From Rebecca billardiae RCC1528 (Eukaryota; Haptophyta): a stretch of DNA of 64,000 nucleotides. The notes beneath the pieces were generated by a model. That model worked only from the letters and a program-made list of their open reading frames with translations, did not search any database and was not told the origin of the DNA. Location of the stretch: NCBI GenBank assembly GCA_965240325.2, contig OZ251229.1:2418001-2482000 (forward strand), given 5' to 3'. The position numbers and the translations under genes were made by a program. Shown here one piece after another: positions 9,570 to 19,266 of this stretch (its first letter is position 1; each line of letters starts with the position of its first letter).

Positions 9570-10999
9570 ATCGGCGGCGGCGGCGAGAGGAGCTCGCCCG
9601 CCAGCGACGTGTCGGCGGTGCTGCCGTCCGTGTGGATGGTCGAGACCTGCGTCGGCGTGAGCACGCCCGTGTACAGGCCCAGGTCGTCGATCCGGCCGGC
9701 GAAGGTCGTGGTGAAGCCGACGCCGTTGGTCGAGGAGGCCAGGCGCATCGTCGTCGACGCCGAACCGGCGCCCGTCGTGAGCGTCTTCGCCGCCAGCGTC
9801 TTGGATAGCGAGCCGTCGATGTAGATCTTGTACGCGCCGTCGTCGTACGTGACCGCCACGTGGTACCACGTGTCGGTTGTCGTCACGGCGCCGTTGGCCA
9901 CGAGCCGGTTGTTCGTGCCGCCGGTGAAGACGGCGACGCTGCCCGAGGACAGGCCGATGTCGAAGGCGTTGAGCGTGCCCGACGCGCCGTACGACAGGAT
10001 CGCCGGGGTGGTGCCCGCGGTCGAGCGCTCGGCGGCCGTCTGGCGGAACCAGAAGGCGAAGGAGCGCGTCGCCGCGGCCGAGATGTTCGTCGCCGCGGCC
10101 TCGCCGCCGATGGCGTCCACGGTGTAGACGGTGGAGCCATCGAGCAGGAGCGCCTTGCCCACCTCGCCGTCGTCGTAGCTCGTCGTGCCCGACGACAGCG
10201 TGAGCCCCGTCACGTCGTTGTTGAACGTGAAGTGCGCGAACAGCGAGGCGGCGTACGGCACGCCGCTCGCCGAGATGGCCGCGACGCCGTCGTTGTAGAT
10301 GCTCGTCACGTCCGCCGAGCTGAGCTCGGCGGAGTGGATGGCGAGGTCGTCGATCGCGCCGTTGAACGCCGTCGTCGTGCCCGTGCCCGTGCACACCTTC
10401 ATCACCGTCGACACCGTCGTGAGCGTCGTGGAGGCAGGCGTGGCCGACTCGTCGACGCCGTTGAGGTAGAGCGCCTGCGACGTGCCAGACGAGGTGAGGA
10501 CCACGTGGTACCACGTGCTCGCGTCGGCGCTGAGCTGCGTGCTGCTCGTCATGAAGCCGATCGTCGAGTACTGCACCTGCAGCTCGCGCGAGCTGCTCAG
10601 CTGCAGCTCGAGCAGGTCCTCGTCGAACGTCGCCTCGGTGCCGACCGAGACGATGCCCATCGCGTTGGCGCTGGTGCCGTCCACGCGCACCCACAGCGAG
10701 ATCGACGCGGCGTTGGCGCCCGAGATGGCGCTGATCGCCGCGTCGGACACGAGCGTGTTGGCGCCGTTGCAGTCGAAGGCAGAGACGATCTGCCCCTCGA
10801 CGTACGTCGCTGAGCCGGCGGAGACGGTGAGCGTCGTCGAGTCGCCGCTCACCTCGGACGTGCGCGCGTTGTCAAAGCGGAAGTGGTGCGCGAGGTTGGC
10901 CGTCACCGCGGCCGACGCGGGCCGGCCCAGCGCGAGCGCCAGCAGCGCCAGGCCGACGCCGCGAGCGTGCAGCGCGAAGCGCGAACGGGCAGCAGCCAT
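5569..10999 (-). CDS. Secreted LamG-like / Ser-Pro-rich / MAM-domain extracellular matrix protein
   Basis: Start ATG 10999 was chosen because it gives a clean signal peptide (MAAARSRFALHARG..., cleavage after GRPASA). Four concanavalin-A/LamG-like jelly-roll domains follow (about residues 30-250, 253-463, 530-746, 831-1053), each with the TWYHVAVTY-type strand. SPPP-rich linkers separate them, the longest at about 1054-1427 (DNA 6716-7838). A MAM domain (about 1433-1605) ends IAIDDVHFGDC. A short Cys-rich tail follows a second Pro run. A GT-AG intron at 5717-5867 (151 bp) joins ...CGTES to RGPLDCVC and moves the reading into a frame that stops at 5569. A further 129-bp in-frame stretch with GT-AG ends (6049-6177) is probably an intron too. 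Length is about 1,716-1,759 residues. The role is probably cell-surface adhesion or matrix, with hydroxyproline-type rods as in pherophorins. Confidence 0.8.
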
Positions 11000-11652
11000 G
11001 GGCCCAGCCGAGGTGCAGCGGTGGCTTCGAGGGCCGCGCGAGCAAATGGCGCTCGCCGCCGCCGCTGCTGCTGCTGCTGCTGCTGCTGCGCGCCCGCGTA
11101 CACGAGCTGACCTGCGCGGCGCGGCCGCGGCGCGCGCGGGTCGGAACGCGTCGGGAGGGACGTGGACGCATGGGTCAGCCGCCACGCGCTGGGCGCTCCG
11201 CCGTGGGACCGCGGCGCACGGTGCTGCGCAGCCAGTGCCGCAGCGCGCCGTGTCACACCGCGCGCGCCGGCTGCGGTCCCGCCCATCGCCGAGGCTGGGG
11301 CCTGGCCCACGGCCTGCGGGCGCGCCGCGCGCTGCCGCGGGCGCGGCTGGCACCACCACATGGCGCGCGCTGCGCCCGTGCACCCCGGGCCGGCCTGCCG
11401 CGAGGGCGCACGCAACGGGTCACACACCTGCCCCCGCGGTTGCAGGTCAGTTACGCTCTCGCCAGTGGTTGGCGCACGCACGGTGGCGGCGGCACGGCTC
11501 ACGGTTTGGAGGAGCCGTTTTCGTGCCGATGAGGGCCGATAAACTCGACGCCGTCGTAAAATCGAAATGGAAATTCGGGGCGGAGCTTTTGCGCCATTTT
11601 CGCGTCGCGATTTCATTTTCTGCGGCAAAATTAACGCCTGGAGGCGCGCACG
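11000..11652. promoter_or_regulatory. Divergent promoter region, LamG gene / GT14 gene
   Basis: 653 bases between divergent starts. The part next to the GT14 gene (11535-11640) is markedly AT-richer than its surroundings. It contains two E2F-like words, TTTTGCGCC at 11587-11595 and TTTTCGCGTC at 11597-11606, one base apart. A CTG/CAG-type trinucleotide run lies near 11060-11090 on the LamG side. Motif assignment is by eye. Confidence 0.35.
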
Positions 11653-13050
11653 ATGTCGTCCGTCCGGCGGAGAGCGGCGGCTTGGGTCCTCGCGCTTGCC
11701 AGCGTGTGTTCGGCACCCGCCGAGGTGAAGCCGCCGTATCTGTGGTCGAATACCACCGCGTTTTTTGCGCTGAAGTACGAGCGGGTCGTCGCCCGGGTCC
11801 GCACGCGGCAGCAGCGGCAGCGCGCCGCCGACGTGCGCGAGATGTGCGCAGCGACGAAGCAGCTGCAGCTGCGGGTCCGCGCAGCGGCCGACGAGTTGCG
11901 AAAGCGGTGGGCGCCGGCAGTCCCCGATCGCAGGTGCGCCGCCGAGCTGGAGTCTGTCATCCGCGCCGAAGCCAACCTGAGCGTCGGCTGCCCCTTGCCC
12001 TCGACAGTGTGGTGGCACGCGGTGCCCGACCCGATCACGGAGGAGACGGCCGCGAGCTGCGCGGATCTGCGCCGGGGGAAGCACATGGCGCCGCCCGCGG
12101 GGCTTCGGCGGGTGGTCTTCTATATCGAGGCGTACAAGCAGCCCGCGCTCGTGGCGCGCACCATCCGCCGACTCCGCGCGCCGGGGCACGCCTTCATCGT
12201 GCACGTGGACAAGCACGTGGGCTCCGACTTTGTGCACGAGATGGCGGCGGTCGGGCCCGACGTGTGCGTGCTGCGCTCCGGCGTGATCATCTACCTCACA
12301 GGGACCGACGTGCACTCCGTGTGGTCAGTGCAGCGCTGGCTACTCACGCACCGGGTGCGCTTCGACTCCTTCGTCTCGCTCACAGGCGGGGACTATCCGT
12401 TGCACGACGGCGCGCGCGCGGCGCGACTGCTGGCGGCCGCTGGCGACGTCACGTGGTACCCGCACCCGCCGATGCGCCCCGAGCAGCGGCGAAGGGTGGA
12501 CGGCGACAAGGACCTGTACATCAAAAAGTTCCGCCGCATCTTCTCGTACGGCTTCGGCTGCCGGGCGACGCGCTCGTACCACAGCTTGCGAATGCGCCCG
12601 CAGTGGATCGCGCGCCGCGTGCCGACGCTGCGCCTGCGGCAGACGCCGCCGCTCACGACCGGCGTGTACGCCGCGCGCACCGTGCGCGAGCTGCAAATGA
12701 ACGACGACGCGGTCGCGGCGTTGCTCTTCATGTCGAAGACCAAGCAAGCGGCGGCGGAGCACTACTGGGCGAGCGCGCTGACGCTGCCCGTCTTCGACTC
12801 GCATCTGATCCACCGGGCGCCGTGCTTCATGTCCTGGCACTTGGGCGTCGGCGCAGACGGGGTGCACAACACAATCCTCACGAGAGAGCAGTGGGCGTTC
12901 ATCGAGGCGGCGATCCGCGGCTGCGCGCTCTTCGCGCGCAAGTTCAACCTGGACACGGACGAGGCAGTGCTGGATATGATCGACAACGCCACCGCGCCGA
13001 GCGGGCCACCAGAGATCGCGGCGGCTCTCCGCAAGTCGTGTGGGATGTGA
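11653..13050 (+). CDS. GT14-family glycosyltransferase (core-2/I-branching or xylosyltransferase-like)
   Basis: A 465-residue protein beginning with a signal or signal-anchor segment (MSSVRRRAAAWVLALASV). The catalytic Branch-type domain starts around residue 155: RRVVFYIEAYKQPALVARTI, then FIVHVDKHVG, then FVSLTGGDYPLHD (about 238-250), then a KKF..IF segment and WASALTLPVF. These are the hallmarks of GT14 enzymes, which transfer GlcNAc or xylose from the nucleotide sugar in the Golgi lumen; the conserved Asp/Glu residues cannot be assigned precisely. The acceptor is unknown. Cysteines scattered through the lumenal part suit a secretory enzyme. No intron is needed. The stop at 13050 is only 6 bp from a dispersed repeat that probably supplies the 3' UTR. 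With the other glycan genes here, a role in surface polysaccharide or glycoprotein synthesis is likely but inferred. Confidence 0.8.
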   Translation: MSSVRRRAAAWVLALASVCSAPAEVKPPYLWSNTTAFFALKYERVVARVRTRQQRQRAADVREMCAATKQLQLRVRAAADELRKRWAPAVPDRRCAAELESVIRAEANLSVGCPLPSTVWWHAVPDPITEETAASCADLRRGKHMAPPAGLRRVVFYIEAYKQPALVARTIRRLRAPGHAFIVHVDKHVGSDFVHEMAAVGPDVCVLRSGVIIYLTGTDVHSVWSVQRWLLTHRVRFDSFVSLTGGDYPLHDGARAARLLAAAGDVTWYPHPPMRPEQRRRVDGDKDLYIKKFRRIFSYGFGCRATRSYHSLRMRPQWIARRVPTLRLRQTPPLTTGVYAARTVRELQMNDDAVAALLFMSKTKQAAAEHYWASALTLPVFDSHLIHRAPCFMSWHLGVGADGVHNTILTREQWAFIEAAIRGCALFARKFNLDTDEAVLDMIDNATAPSGPPEIAAALRKSCGM

Positions 13051-13056
13051 GCAGGC

Positions 13057-13285
13057 GGCCTGTTTTAATTCTACGAGAGCCGCCCAACGGCGACATCAGC
13101 CAAAACGCGGTGAAATGGCGGCTTCAGTCCACTGGTGCGGGTGCCGGTGGTAGTGCAGAGTAGTGGCGGCCCCGTGGGGCACGTCGTTGAGCTGGCGCAT
13201 CCTCGTACTAAGAGTAAGACGCTGAGCTGTGCTGGCGAAAGACGTTGCCAAGACATGCGCTTCGACTTGCCGCGGGACAAAGGTC
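13057..13285 (+). repeat. Diverged solo copy of the TIR element at 37211-38119
   Basis: Starts GGCCTGTTTTAATTCTAC, one base different from the 18-bp terminal repeat of the element at 37211-38119, and stays recognisably similar to the inner sequence of that element's right end (38119 down to about 37920) for some 220 bp. The opposite end is not present, so this is a one-ended fragment. Confidence 0.7.
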
Positions 13286-13370
13286 AAAGCGCCAACCGTC
13301 CACCGTCAATTGAATAGAAAAAAAAGTGCTGAGCACTGAGCAGCGGTCGGCCGCGGGCGATGGCGGTTCG

Positions 13371-16300
13371 ATGGCGGGGAGGGGCTCCCCACCCCATCAC
13401 GACCAGGACGAGCACGAGGAGGGCGAGTCGGACGAGGAGGAGCGCCACCGCAAGGCCGTCGCCGTGGCCGAGGCGCTGCGCGAGGCGTCGCCCTCTCTGC
13501 AGCAGCGCCGGCGCACCTCGCGCGACGACCCCGCGTACCTCGCCAACTTCCACGCCAACTCGAGGCTGCACTTCATCGGCGTGTGGCGCGAGCGGTACGA
13601 GGAGCTGTTCGCGCTCCGGCCGGCGCCGCCCGCCCTGCCGCCCACGCCCGATGGCGGCGAGCGGACGATCCTGCACGTCGACATGGACTGCTTCTTCGCC
13701 TCGGTCGCCGCGGCGGGGCGGCCGGCGCTCGCGCGCGTGCCGCTCGCGGTGACGTGGGCGTCCGGCCGGGCGGCGGCGAGCTCGGAGCGCTTCAGCGGCG
13801 GCGAGATCTCGTCGGCGAACTACCTCGCGCGCGCGTTCGGCGTGCGCGCCGGCATGTGGACCACCGAGGCGCGCGCCCTCTGCCCGCGCCTCGTGCTGGT
13901 GCCGTACGAGTTTGAGCGGTACGTGGGCGTGGCGCGCGCGCTCTACGAGGCGCTGCACGCGCTCACGCCGCACGTCGCGGCGGTGTCGTGCGACGAGGCG
14001 TACGTCGACTGCACGGGGCTCGTGCGCGGCAGCGCCGACTGGGCGGAGGAGGCGCTCGCGCTCGCGCACGACGTGCGCGAGCGCGTGCGGCGCGCGACCG
14101 CCGGCTGCTGCGCGTCGGTCGGCGTCGGCCCCAACCGGCTGCTCGCGCGCATCGCGACGGCGGCGGCGAAGCCGGACGGCGCGCGCACGCTGCGCGCGTC
14201 GGACGCGGCGGCGACGCTCGCGCCGATGCCCGTGCGCGAGCTGCCCAGCGTCGGCCCCAAGCGCGCCGCGCGCCTGCACGAGCTCGGCGTGCGCGCGTGC
14301 GCCGACGTGCGCGCGGCGGCCGCGAGCGGCGAGCTCGCGCGCGCGCTCGGCGCCAAGGCCGCCGCCGAGCTCGCGGCGCTGGCGCGCGGTGAGGACCCGC
14401 GACCGTGGCCCGCGGAGGGGCGCAAGTCGCTCAGCGCGCAGGCCTCGTGGGGCGTGCGCTTCGCCACCGACGCCGAGGTCGACGGCTTCGCGCGCCAGCT
14501 GTGCGACGCGCTCGCGGACAAGGCGGCGCGCGCGCGCGTGTGCGGCGCGCGCCACGTGGGCGTGCACGTGTGGGAGGCGAAGGCGGAGGCGGAGCAGCGG
14601 TACCAGCCGAAGGGCTTCGTCGGCCACGGCGACTGCCACATGCGCGCGCGCGCCGAGACGCTCCGCCGGCCGCTGAGCCCCACCGCCGCCGCGCTCACGC
14701 CATGCGCGCTCGCGCTCGTGCGCGCGCTCGGCGTGCCGCCCGCGCGCGTGCGCGGCATGCGCGTCGAGCTCAGCCAGCTCAGCTACGCCGCGCACGCCGC
14801 GCGGCGCAGCCCCGACGCGGCCGAGGGACGCGCCACCGGCGGCGGCGGCGGCGGCGCCGGCGCCGGCGCCCCATCGCGCACGCCCGGCGCCTCGCCCTCG
14901 CCGGCGCGCGCGCGGCGCATCGACGCGATGCTGCCGCGCACCGCGCCGCCCGCGGCCGTGGGCGCGCCGCGCGCACCGCCAGCGGCCGCGCCGGCGGCCG
15001 CCGCGGGCGTGGGCGGCGCAGAGCCGCGCGCGCGGCGCGCGGACGCGGCGGCGCTCGCCGAAGTGCCGCGCTTCGGCGGCGGCGGCGGCGGCCTGGACGC
15101 GAGCGCGTACTTCCAGGGCAAGCGGCAGCGCACGCGCGAGGCGCTCAACGAGCCCGGCGGCGGCGGCGGCGGCGGCGCCGCCGCCGCCGCCGAGGGCGGC
15201 AGCGCGCTCCTGCGCGGCGTGACGCTCTGGGTGGACGGGCTGACCACGCCGCCCGCCGACGCGCTGCGGCTGCTCGTGCTGCAGCACGGCGGCGCATACG
15301 CACCCGCGGGCAACTTTGGCGCGGCCGGCGCGGGCGTGACGCACATCGTGTGCGAGAGCGTGCGCGCCGGCCGAGCGGACGCCCTCGCGCGCCGCGCGCT
15401 CGCCAGGGGCGGCGGCGGCGCGCGTCGATGCGAGCTGGTGCGGCCGCAGTGGCTGCTCGAGAGCATCGCGGCGGGGCGCAGGCTGCCCGAGTGCGAGTAC
15501 GCGCTCGAGGGCCTCCTCGACCCGCGCCAGCGCACGCTGGCGCTCGGCGCGCGCGAGGCCGCGCCCGCCGCGCTCAGCGCCGGCTCGGAGCGGCAGCCGC
15601 CATCGTCGCCGCCGGCGCGCGAGCGCGGCGGCGCCAGCGGCGCGCGCGACGAGCTCGGCTCCACGGCCGAGTCGGAGGACGACGCGGAGGACGCGCAGCA
15701 GGGCGGCACGCTGCGCGACGTGCTGTGCATGTCGCAGGTCGCGGTGCCGCCGCTCGAGCAGCTCGACATGCGCGAGCTCGCCCAGCTGCCGCGCGCCATG
15801 CGCGCGCGCGTGCGGCACGCGTACGAGCAGCGCGGCCACGCCTGGCCGCGCGCGCACGCCGAGCACGCCGAGCACGCCGAGCACGCGGCCGCGGCGCAGG
15901 CGGCGCAGCGGCCGCCGCCCGCGCTCGGCTGCGCGCCCCCGGTGGGCGCGGAGGCCGACGAGGCCGAGGCCGCCGCCGGCGCGGATGGCGACGCTGCCGT
16001 CGCGCGCGCGCTCGAGCGCATGGGCTACGAGCGAAGCGCGGCGCTGGCCGCGGCGCGCGCGGTCGCGGGCGTGACGCTCGCCGCTCACGTCGCGGCCGCC
16101 GTCGACTGGCTGTGCGCGCGAGAGGGCGCGCCCTCGGCCTACGCCAGCCGCGAGGAGGCCGGCGCTGCCTGCGCGCCCGCGCTGCCGCCGCGTGCGCACG
16201 AGCCGCCGGCGGCGGCGCCCGCCGCCGCGCCCGTGCCGTCGGCGCCCGCGGGGCGCGCGGCAGCATCCGGCGCCGCGCCACGCGCGCACGCCGCGGACGC

Positions 16301-16835
16301 GGCATCGCTCGTGCCGAGCCGGCTGGAGGACGTCGACCCATCTGTCCTCGCCGCGCTGCCTGCCGACATCAGGCGCGAGCTACAGGCCGCGCTCGGCGCC
16401 GCGCCTTCGGAGCACGTTGCGCATCGCCCCGCCGTGCGAGCGAGCGCGCACGCAGGCGGCTCGGTGCCGGCCGCGCTCCCCGAGCTGTCGGCCGACGCCG
16501 ATGCCGCCTTCGCCCTAGTGCGCGAGCTGGCGGCGAGATGCGGTGGCGCGGCGGCGTCGGACGCCGAGCTTGACGAGGGCGAGCGGCAGCTCACGGCGCA
16601 CGCGACGGCGCTGGCGCGCGCGGCCTCTCTCGAGGCGCTGGAGGTGCTCGTGCGGCGCGCCGCGCGGCTGCTGGGCCGCGCCGAGCGCTGGCGCGTGCGG
16701 CTGCTGCGCTTGCTGGACGCCGTGGACGACGCGGTCCTCGCGCGCGTGGGCGGCTCGCTGGCATGCACGACGCAGGCGAGACGGGAGCTGCTCTCGGCCG
16801 GCTCGGCTTCGCGCGAAGCCGGGCCGCCATCGTAG
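13371..16835 (+). CDS. REV1: Rev1-type Y-family translesion polymerase with relocated BRCT domain
   Basis: ATG 13371 gives 1,154 residues; the frame is open a little upstream but only from non-ATG codons. A Rev1-specific SRLHFIGVWRERYEELF segment precedes the Y-family polymerase. The catalytic carboxylates are visible: D104 and D106 in LHVDMDCFF, D208 and E209 in SCDEAYVD. A helix-hairpin-helix follows (LPSVGPKRAARLHELG), then the PAD/little-finger region. Rev1 inserts dCMP opposite lesions and scaffolds other translesion polymerases. The BRCT domain (about 612-715, LLRGVTLWVDGL...PQWLLESI) lies AFTER the polymerase rather than at the N terminus. Then come a UBA-like domain (about 873-915, LERMGYERSAALAAA), a ubiquitin-binding UBM (about 987-1007, DPSVLAALPADIRRELQ) and a Rev1 C-terminal four-helix-like domain (about 1037-1136). 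The Ala/Gly linkers are low complexity. No upstream space could hold another BRCT. Confidence 0.85.
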   Translation: MAGRGSPPHHDQDEHEEGESDEEERHRKAVAVAEALREASPSLQQRRRTSRDDPAYLANFHANSRLHFIGVWRERYEELFALRPAPPALPPTPDGGERTILHVDMDCFFASVAAAGRPALARVPLAVTWASGRAAASSERFSGGEISSANYLARAFGVRAGMWTTEARALCPRLVLVPYEFERYVGVARALYEALHALTPHVAAVSCDEAYVDCTGLVRGSADWAEEALALAHDVRERVRRATAGCCASVGVGPNRLLARIATAAAKPDGARTLRASDAAATLAPMPVRELPSVGPKRAARLHELGVRACADVRAAAASGELARALGAKAAAELAALARGEDPRPWPAEGRKSLSAQASWGVRFATDAEVDGFARQLCDALADKAARARVCGARHVGVHVWEAKAEAEQRYQPKGFVGHGDCHMRARAETLRRPLSPTAAALTPCALALVRALGVPPARVRGMRVELSQLSYAAHAARRSPDAAEGRATGGGGGGAGAGAPSRTPGASPSPARARRIDAMLPRTAPPAAVGAPRAPPAAAPAAAAGVGGAEPRARRADAAALAEVPRFGGGGGGLDASAYFQGKRQRTREALNEPGGGGGGGAAAAAEGGSALLRGVTLWVDGLTTPPADALRLLVLQHGGAYAPAGNFGAAGAGVTHIVCESVRAGRADALARRALARGGGGARRCELVRPQWLLESIAAGRRLPECEYALEGLLDPRQRTLALGAREAAPAALSAGSERQPPSSPPARERGGASGARDELGSTAESEDDAEDAQQGGTLRDVLCMSQVAVPPLEQLDMRELAQLPRAMRARVRHAYEQRGHAWPRAHAEHAEHAEHAAAAQAAQRPPPALGCAPPVGAEADEAEAAAGADGDAAVARALERMGYERSAALAAARAVAGVTLAAHVAAAVDWLCAREGAPSAYASREEAGAACAPALPPRAHEPPAAAPAAAPVPSAPAGRAAASGAAPRAHAADAASLVPSRLEDVDPSVLAALPADIRRELQAALGAAPSEHVAHRPAVRASAHAGGSVPAALPELSADADAAFALVRELAARCGGAAASDAELDEGERQLTAHATALARAASLEALEVLVRRAARLLGRAERWRVRLLRLLDAVDDAVLARVGGSLACTTQARRELLSAGSASREAGPPS

Positions 16836-17001
16836 CTACGCTACTGAAAGTCTGAACCTGTCTGAACCATGAAAGTCCCATAGTAGTTCTACTTGACTAC
16901 TTTAGTACTAGTACACCGGGTACAATTGCTCCGTTACAAGTCCTTTACTTGTTCGTAGTACACGCTGCTGTGTAACAGGCAGGGTAGGTTCGCGCAGGCC
17001 T

Positions 17002-18117
17002 ATGGCGTCGTCGTCCGCGGTCGAATGGGAGCTCGATTGGCTGCGGCAGGAATACGCCGCTCTGCGAGAGAGCTCCGAGCACAGCCTCGCGGTCCAGAGC
17101 TTCGAGCTCGAGCAGCTACGTGCGCAGGTGCGAGTGCTCTCCTCGATGCGGCATAAGACGCCGCTGATGGGCGAGAGCCCAGCGGTGTGGATCTCGCTCG
17201 CCGAGCGCGCGCTGAGCAGCCAGCAGCTCTCGGGCGATCCGGCCCGGTCAGCTTCGGTGGGAGCGGCGTCTCAGCGTCAACCAGGCGAGATCAGTGCCCC
17301 ACCAACGGTTGGCGAGCAGCGGGTGGCAGCTGACGGCACGGACCATCTCGCGCAGCTCCTGAAGCAGTCCCTCGAGGAGGTGCAGGGCCTTCTCTTCATG
17401 CTCAAGACGACGTGTGCCGAACGTGACGAGCTGCGCGTCCGGTGTGAGAGCCTGGAACGCGACGCAGCGCTCGCGGCGCGCGCCGGCAAGGACCACGGCC
17501 GAGCGTCCATCGCCGAGCACATCGAGCGTCGTGGCGAGGCAGACGACGCGCGCGCTCGCGAGGGGGCCAAAGGGCGCAGCGCAGCCTCGTCCATGCCCCA
17601 TGGCGCGCACTGGCACCTGCCGGTGTACGGTGGGGTTGCTCCCGACCACGGTCTGGGTGGAGATTCCCTCGACCCGCTGCCTGACGGTGATGCCATTTGG
17701 CGAATCGGCGAGCGCTTTCGCATGCCTCGAGCGCCGCCCAAGGCGATGACAGGCTGGGACGCACGCCGCCCCAAGTCCGCCTCAGCACGCGTGCCTCGCG
17801 TCGCGGCGCCAGGCAGTGACCGGCCGAGCCATGGGCCTGGAGTAGACCTGCCCGAGCCCGCCTTCCCATGCACATCCTCCACCGCAGCGATGCCCGGGTT
17901 CCCGGCACGCAAGCTCGGTGGGAGCGGCTCCTCGTCTGATGCGCCGCGCCGACTTAGACAGCGGCCTGCAACAGCTTCGAGTCCACCCAACGCCACCGCC
18001 TCGCACCACGTACCGTTGCCACCTGCGCCAATGGATGGTGGCGACGGGCGCGCGCTCTTCTGGGGACACCGCCGGCCACCGGCTGCTGCGTCCATTGCGG
18101 CAGCGGCGGCGGTCTGA
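17002..18117 (+). CDS. Coiled-coil protein, unknown function
   Basis: A 371-residue protein beginning MASSSAVEWELDWLRQEYAAL. Residues 5-45 and about 110-160 have heptad-spaced hydrophobics and many Glu/Arg, typical of coiled coils (LAQLLKQSLEEVQGLLFML). The C-terminal half is Pro/Ser/Arg-rich and probably disordered. I do not recognise a family. Codon use matches neighbouring genes but is less extreme in GC. An AT-rich 166-bp spacer upstream (16836-17001) with ACTAGTAC words is a plausible promoter. It could be a cytoskeletal or basal-body accessory protein, but nothing shows that directly. Confidence 0.55.
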   Translation: MASSSAVEWELDWLRQEYAALRESSEHSLAVQSFELEQLRAQVRVLSSMRHKTPLMGESPAVWISLAERALSSQQLSGDPARSASVGAASQRQPGEISAPPTVGEQRVAADGTDHLAQLLKQSLEEVQGLLFMLKTTCAERDELRVRCESLERDAALAARAGKDHGRASIAEHIERRGEADDARAREGAKGRSAASSMPHGAHWHLPVYGGVAPDHGLGGDSLDPLPDGDAIWRIGERFRMPRAPPKAMTGWDARRPKSASARVPRVAAPGSDRPSHGPGVDLPEPAFPCTSSTAAMPGFPARKLGGSGSSSDAPRRLRQRPATASSPPNATASHHVPLPPAPMDGGDGRALFWGHRRPPAAASIAAAAAV

Positions 18118-18227
18118 CATCATCCGTCAGGATAAAGCACCGCCTTCTAATGAATGGCCCCGTGTAACGGCCGCAGCGCGGGTCGCTCTGCAATACCGCC
18201 AACAGGGCAGTGGATGGATGACCGGGG

Positions 18228-18662
18228 AAGTTTGACCCCGCGCCCCTCTCGCGGGCTCTTGGCGCGCGAACGCTTATTCACTCCTGGCCGAGGAGGAGCC
18301 GTAGTTTGGCGCTCCGTGCACCAACAAATACGACATCCGCCCCAGCCGCATGTTGCCACTCGACACCTCGTCTCGCTTTGCGCGGAGCCTAAACCTGCAC
18401 GTGATGTGCGGGGCGAGCCACCCGAAGCACGGAAATGCACTCCCGACTCGCGACGCGATGCGCGCTGCACAGCCTGTGTTTCGGGTGGCTCGCGCACACG
18501 ACAAGTGGGCTCCGCGCGAAGCGAGGCGAAGTATCGAGTGGCAACATGCAGCTGGGGATGTCTTATTTGTTCGTGAACGGAGCGCCAAGCTACGGCTCGG
18601 CGGCCACTAGTGGGGATAAGCGTTCGCGCGCCAGAGCGCGCGAGAGGGGCGCGGGGCCAGAT
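18228..18662. mobile_element. Mutator-like foldback element candidate with 9-bp target duplication
   Basis: Two long inverted arms, about 18236-18428 and 18656-18470, pair over most of their length (CCCCGCGCCCCTCTCGCG at one end and its complement at the other) around a short centre near 18450. The 9-bp word TGACCGGGG occurs directly repeated at 18219-18227 and 18663-18671, just outside the arms. Long TIRs with a 9-bp duplication are typical of Mutator-like elements. There is no transposase, so it is non-autonomous. Confidence 0.65.
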
Positions 18663-19266
18663 TGACCGGGGTCCCACTGTCCTTTCTTTCCGATGGCGGC
18701 TTCGCCTCCGCATAGGCGGGCGAGTCGCCGCTGCCCGCAGAAGGCGTGCGCCGGAGGCAAGGAAGCGCGACCACGCCCCTCGGCCGCCGGCCTCGCACGC
18801 GTCCTTGAAAGAGCATCCCAGCTGCGGTCATTCGACTTGTGCGTCAGGAGCCGTGTTCCAGCTAGCCGAAGCTCACGCGCCGCGAGCAGCACGACGGCAC
18901 GCACAAGTCGCCCGCCGCACCGGCCGAGCGTGCGCCGAAAGCGGCACAGCGGAAGAGGGCCCGACCCGATGGCGGGTCTCGCCGGGGCCCTTCACAAGTT
19001 CGTGCTTGGGTCTTTCGCGTCTGTAGCCATCTGGCTCAACGGCCCGTTACTGATTCCGAACCACAGCCTAAGTAAGCTACGGCATCGCTCAGGCCAGAGC
19101 GCAGATCGGTGCCTGAGCCGAGTGTGCGCACGTTCAGTGACTATATGTCTATATTCGACTTTCGAGTCTCGATCGGCATCGGCCGCCGACGACTCTGTGG
19201 CTGTCTGCCAGCGGCCTATGGCTACTCAATGACTGCCGAGATGGGGCAGCACGTGGCAGCGACTGA
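18663..19266. other. Intergenic, nothing recognised
   Basis: About 600 bases between the foldback element and the 3' end of the VPS13 gene. Short open frames exist on both strands but none resembles a known family or has consistent codon use. It probably contains the VPS13 3' UTR near 19200-19266. Confidence 0.5.
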
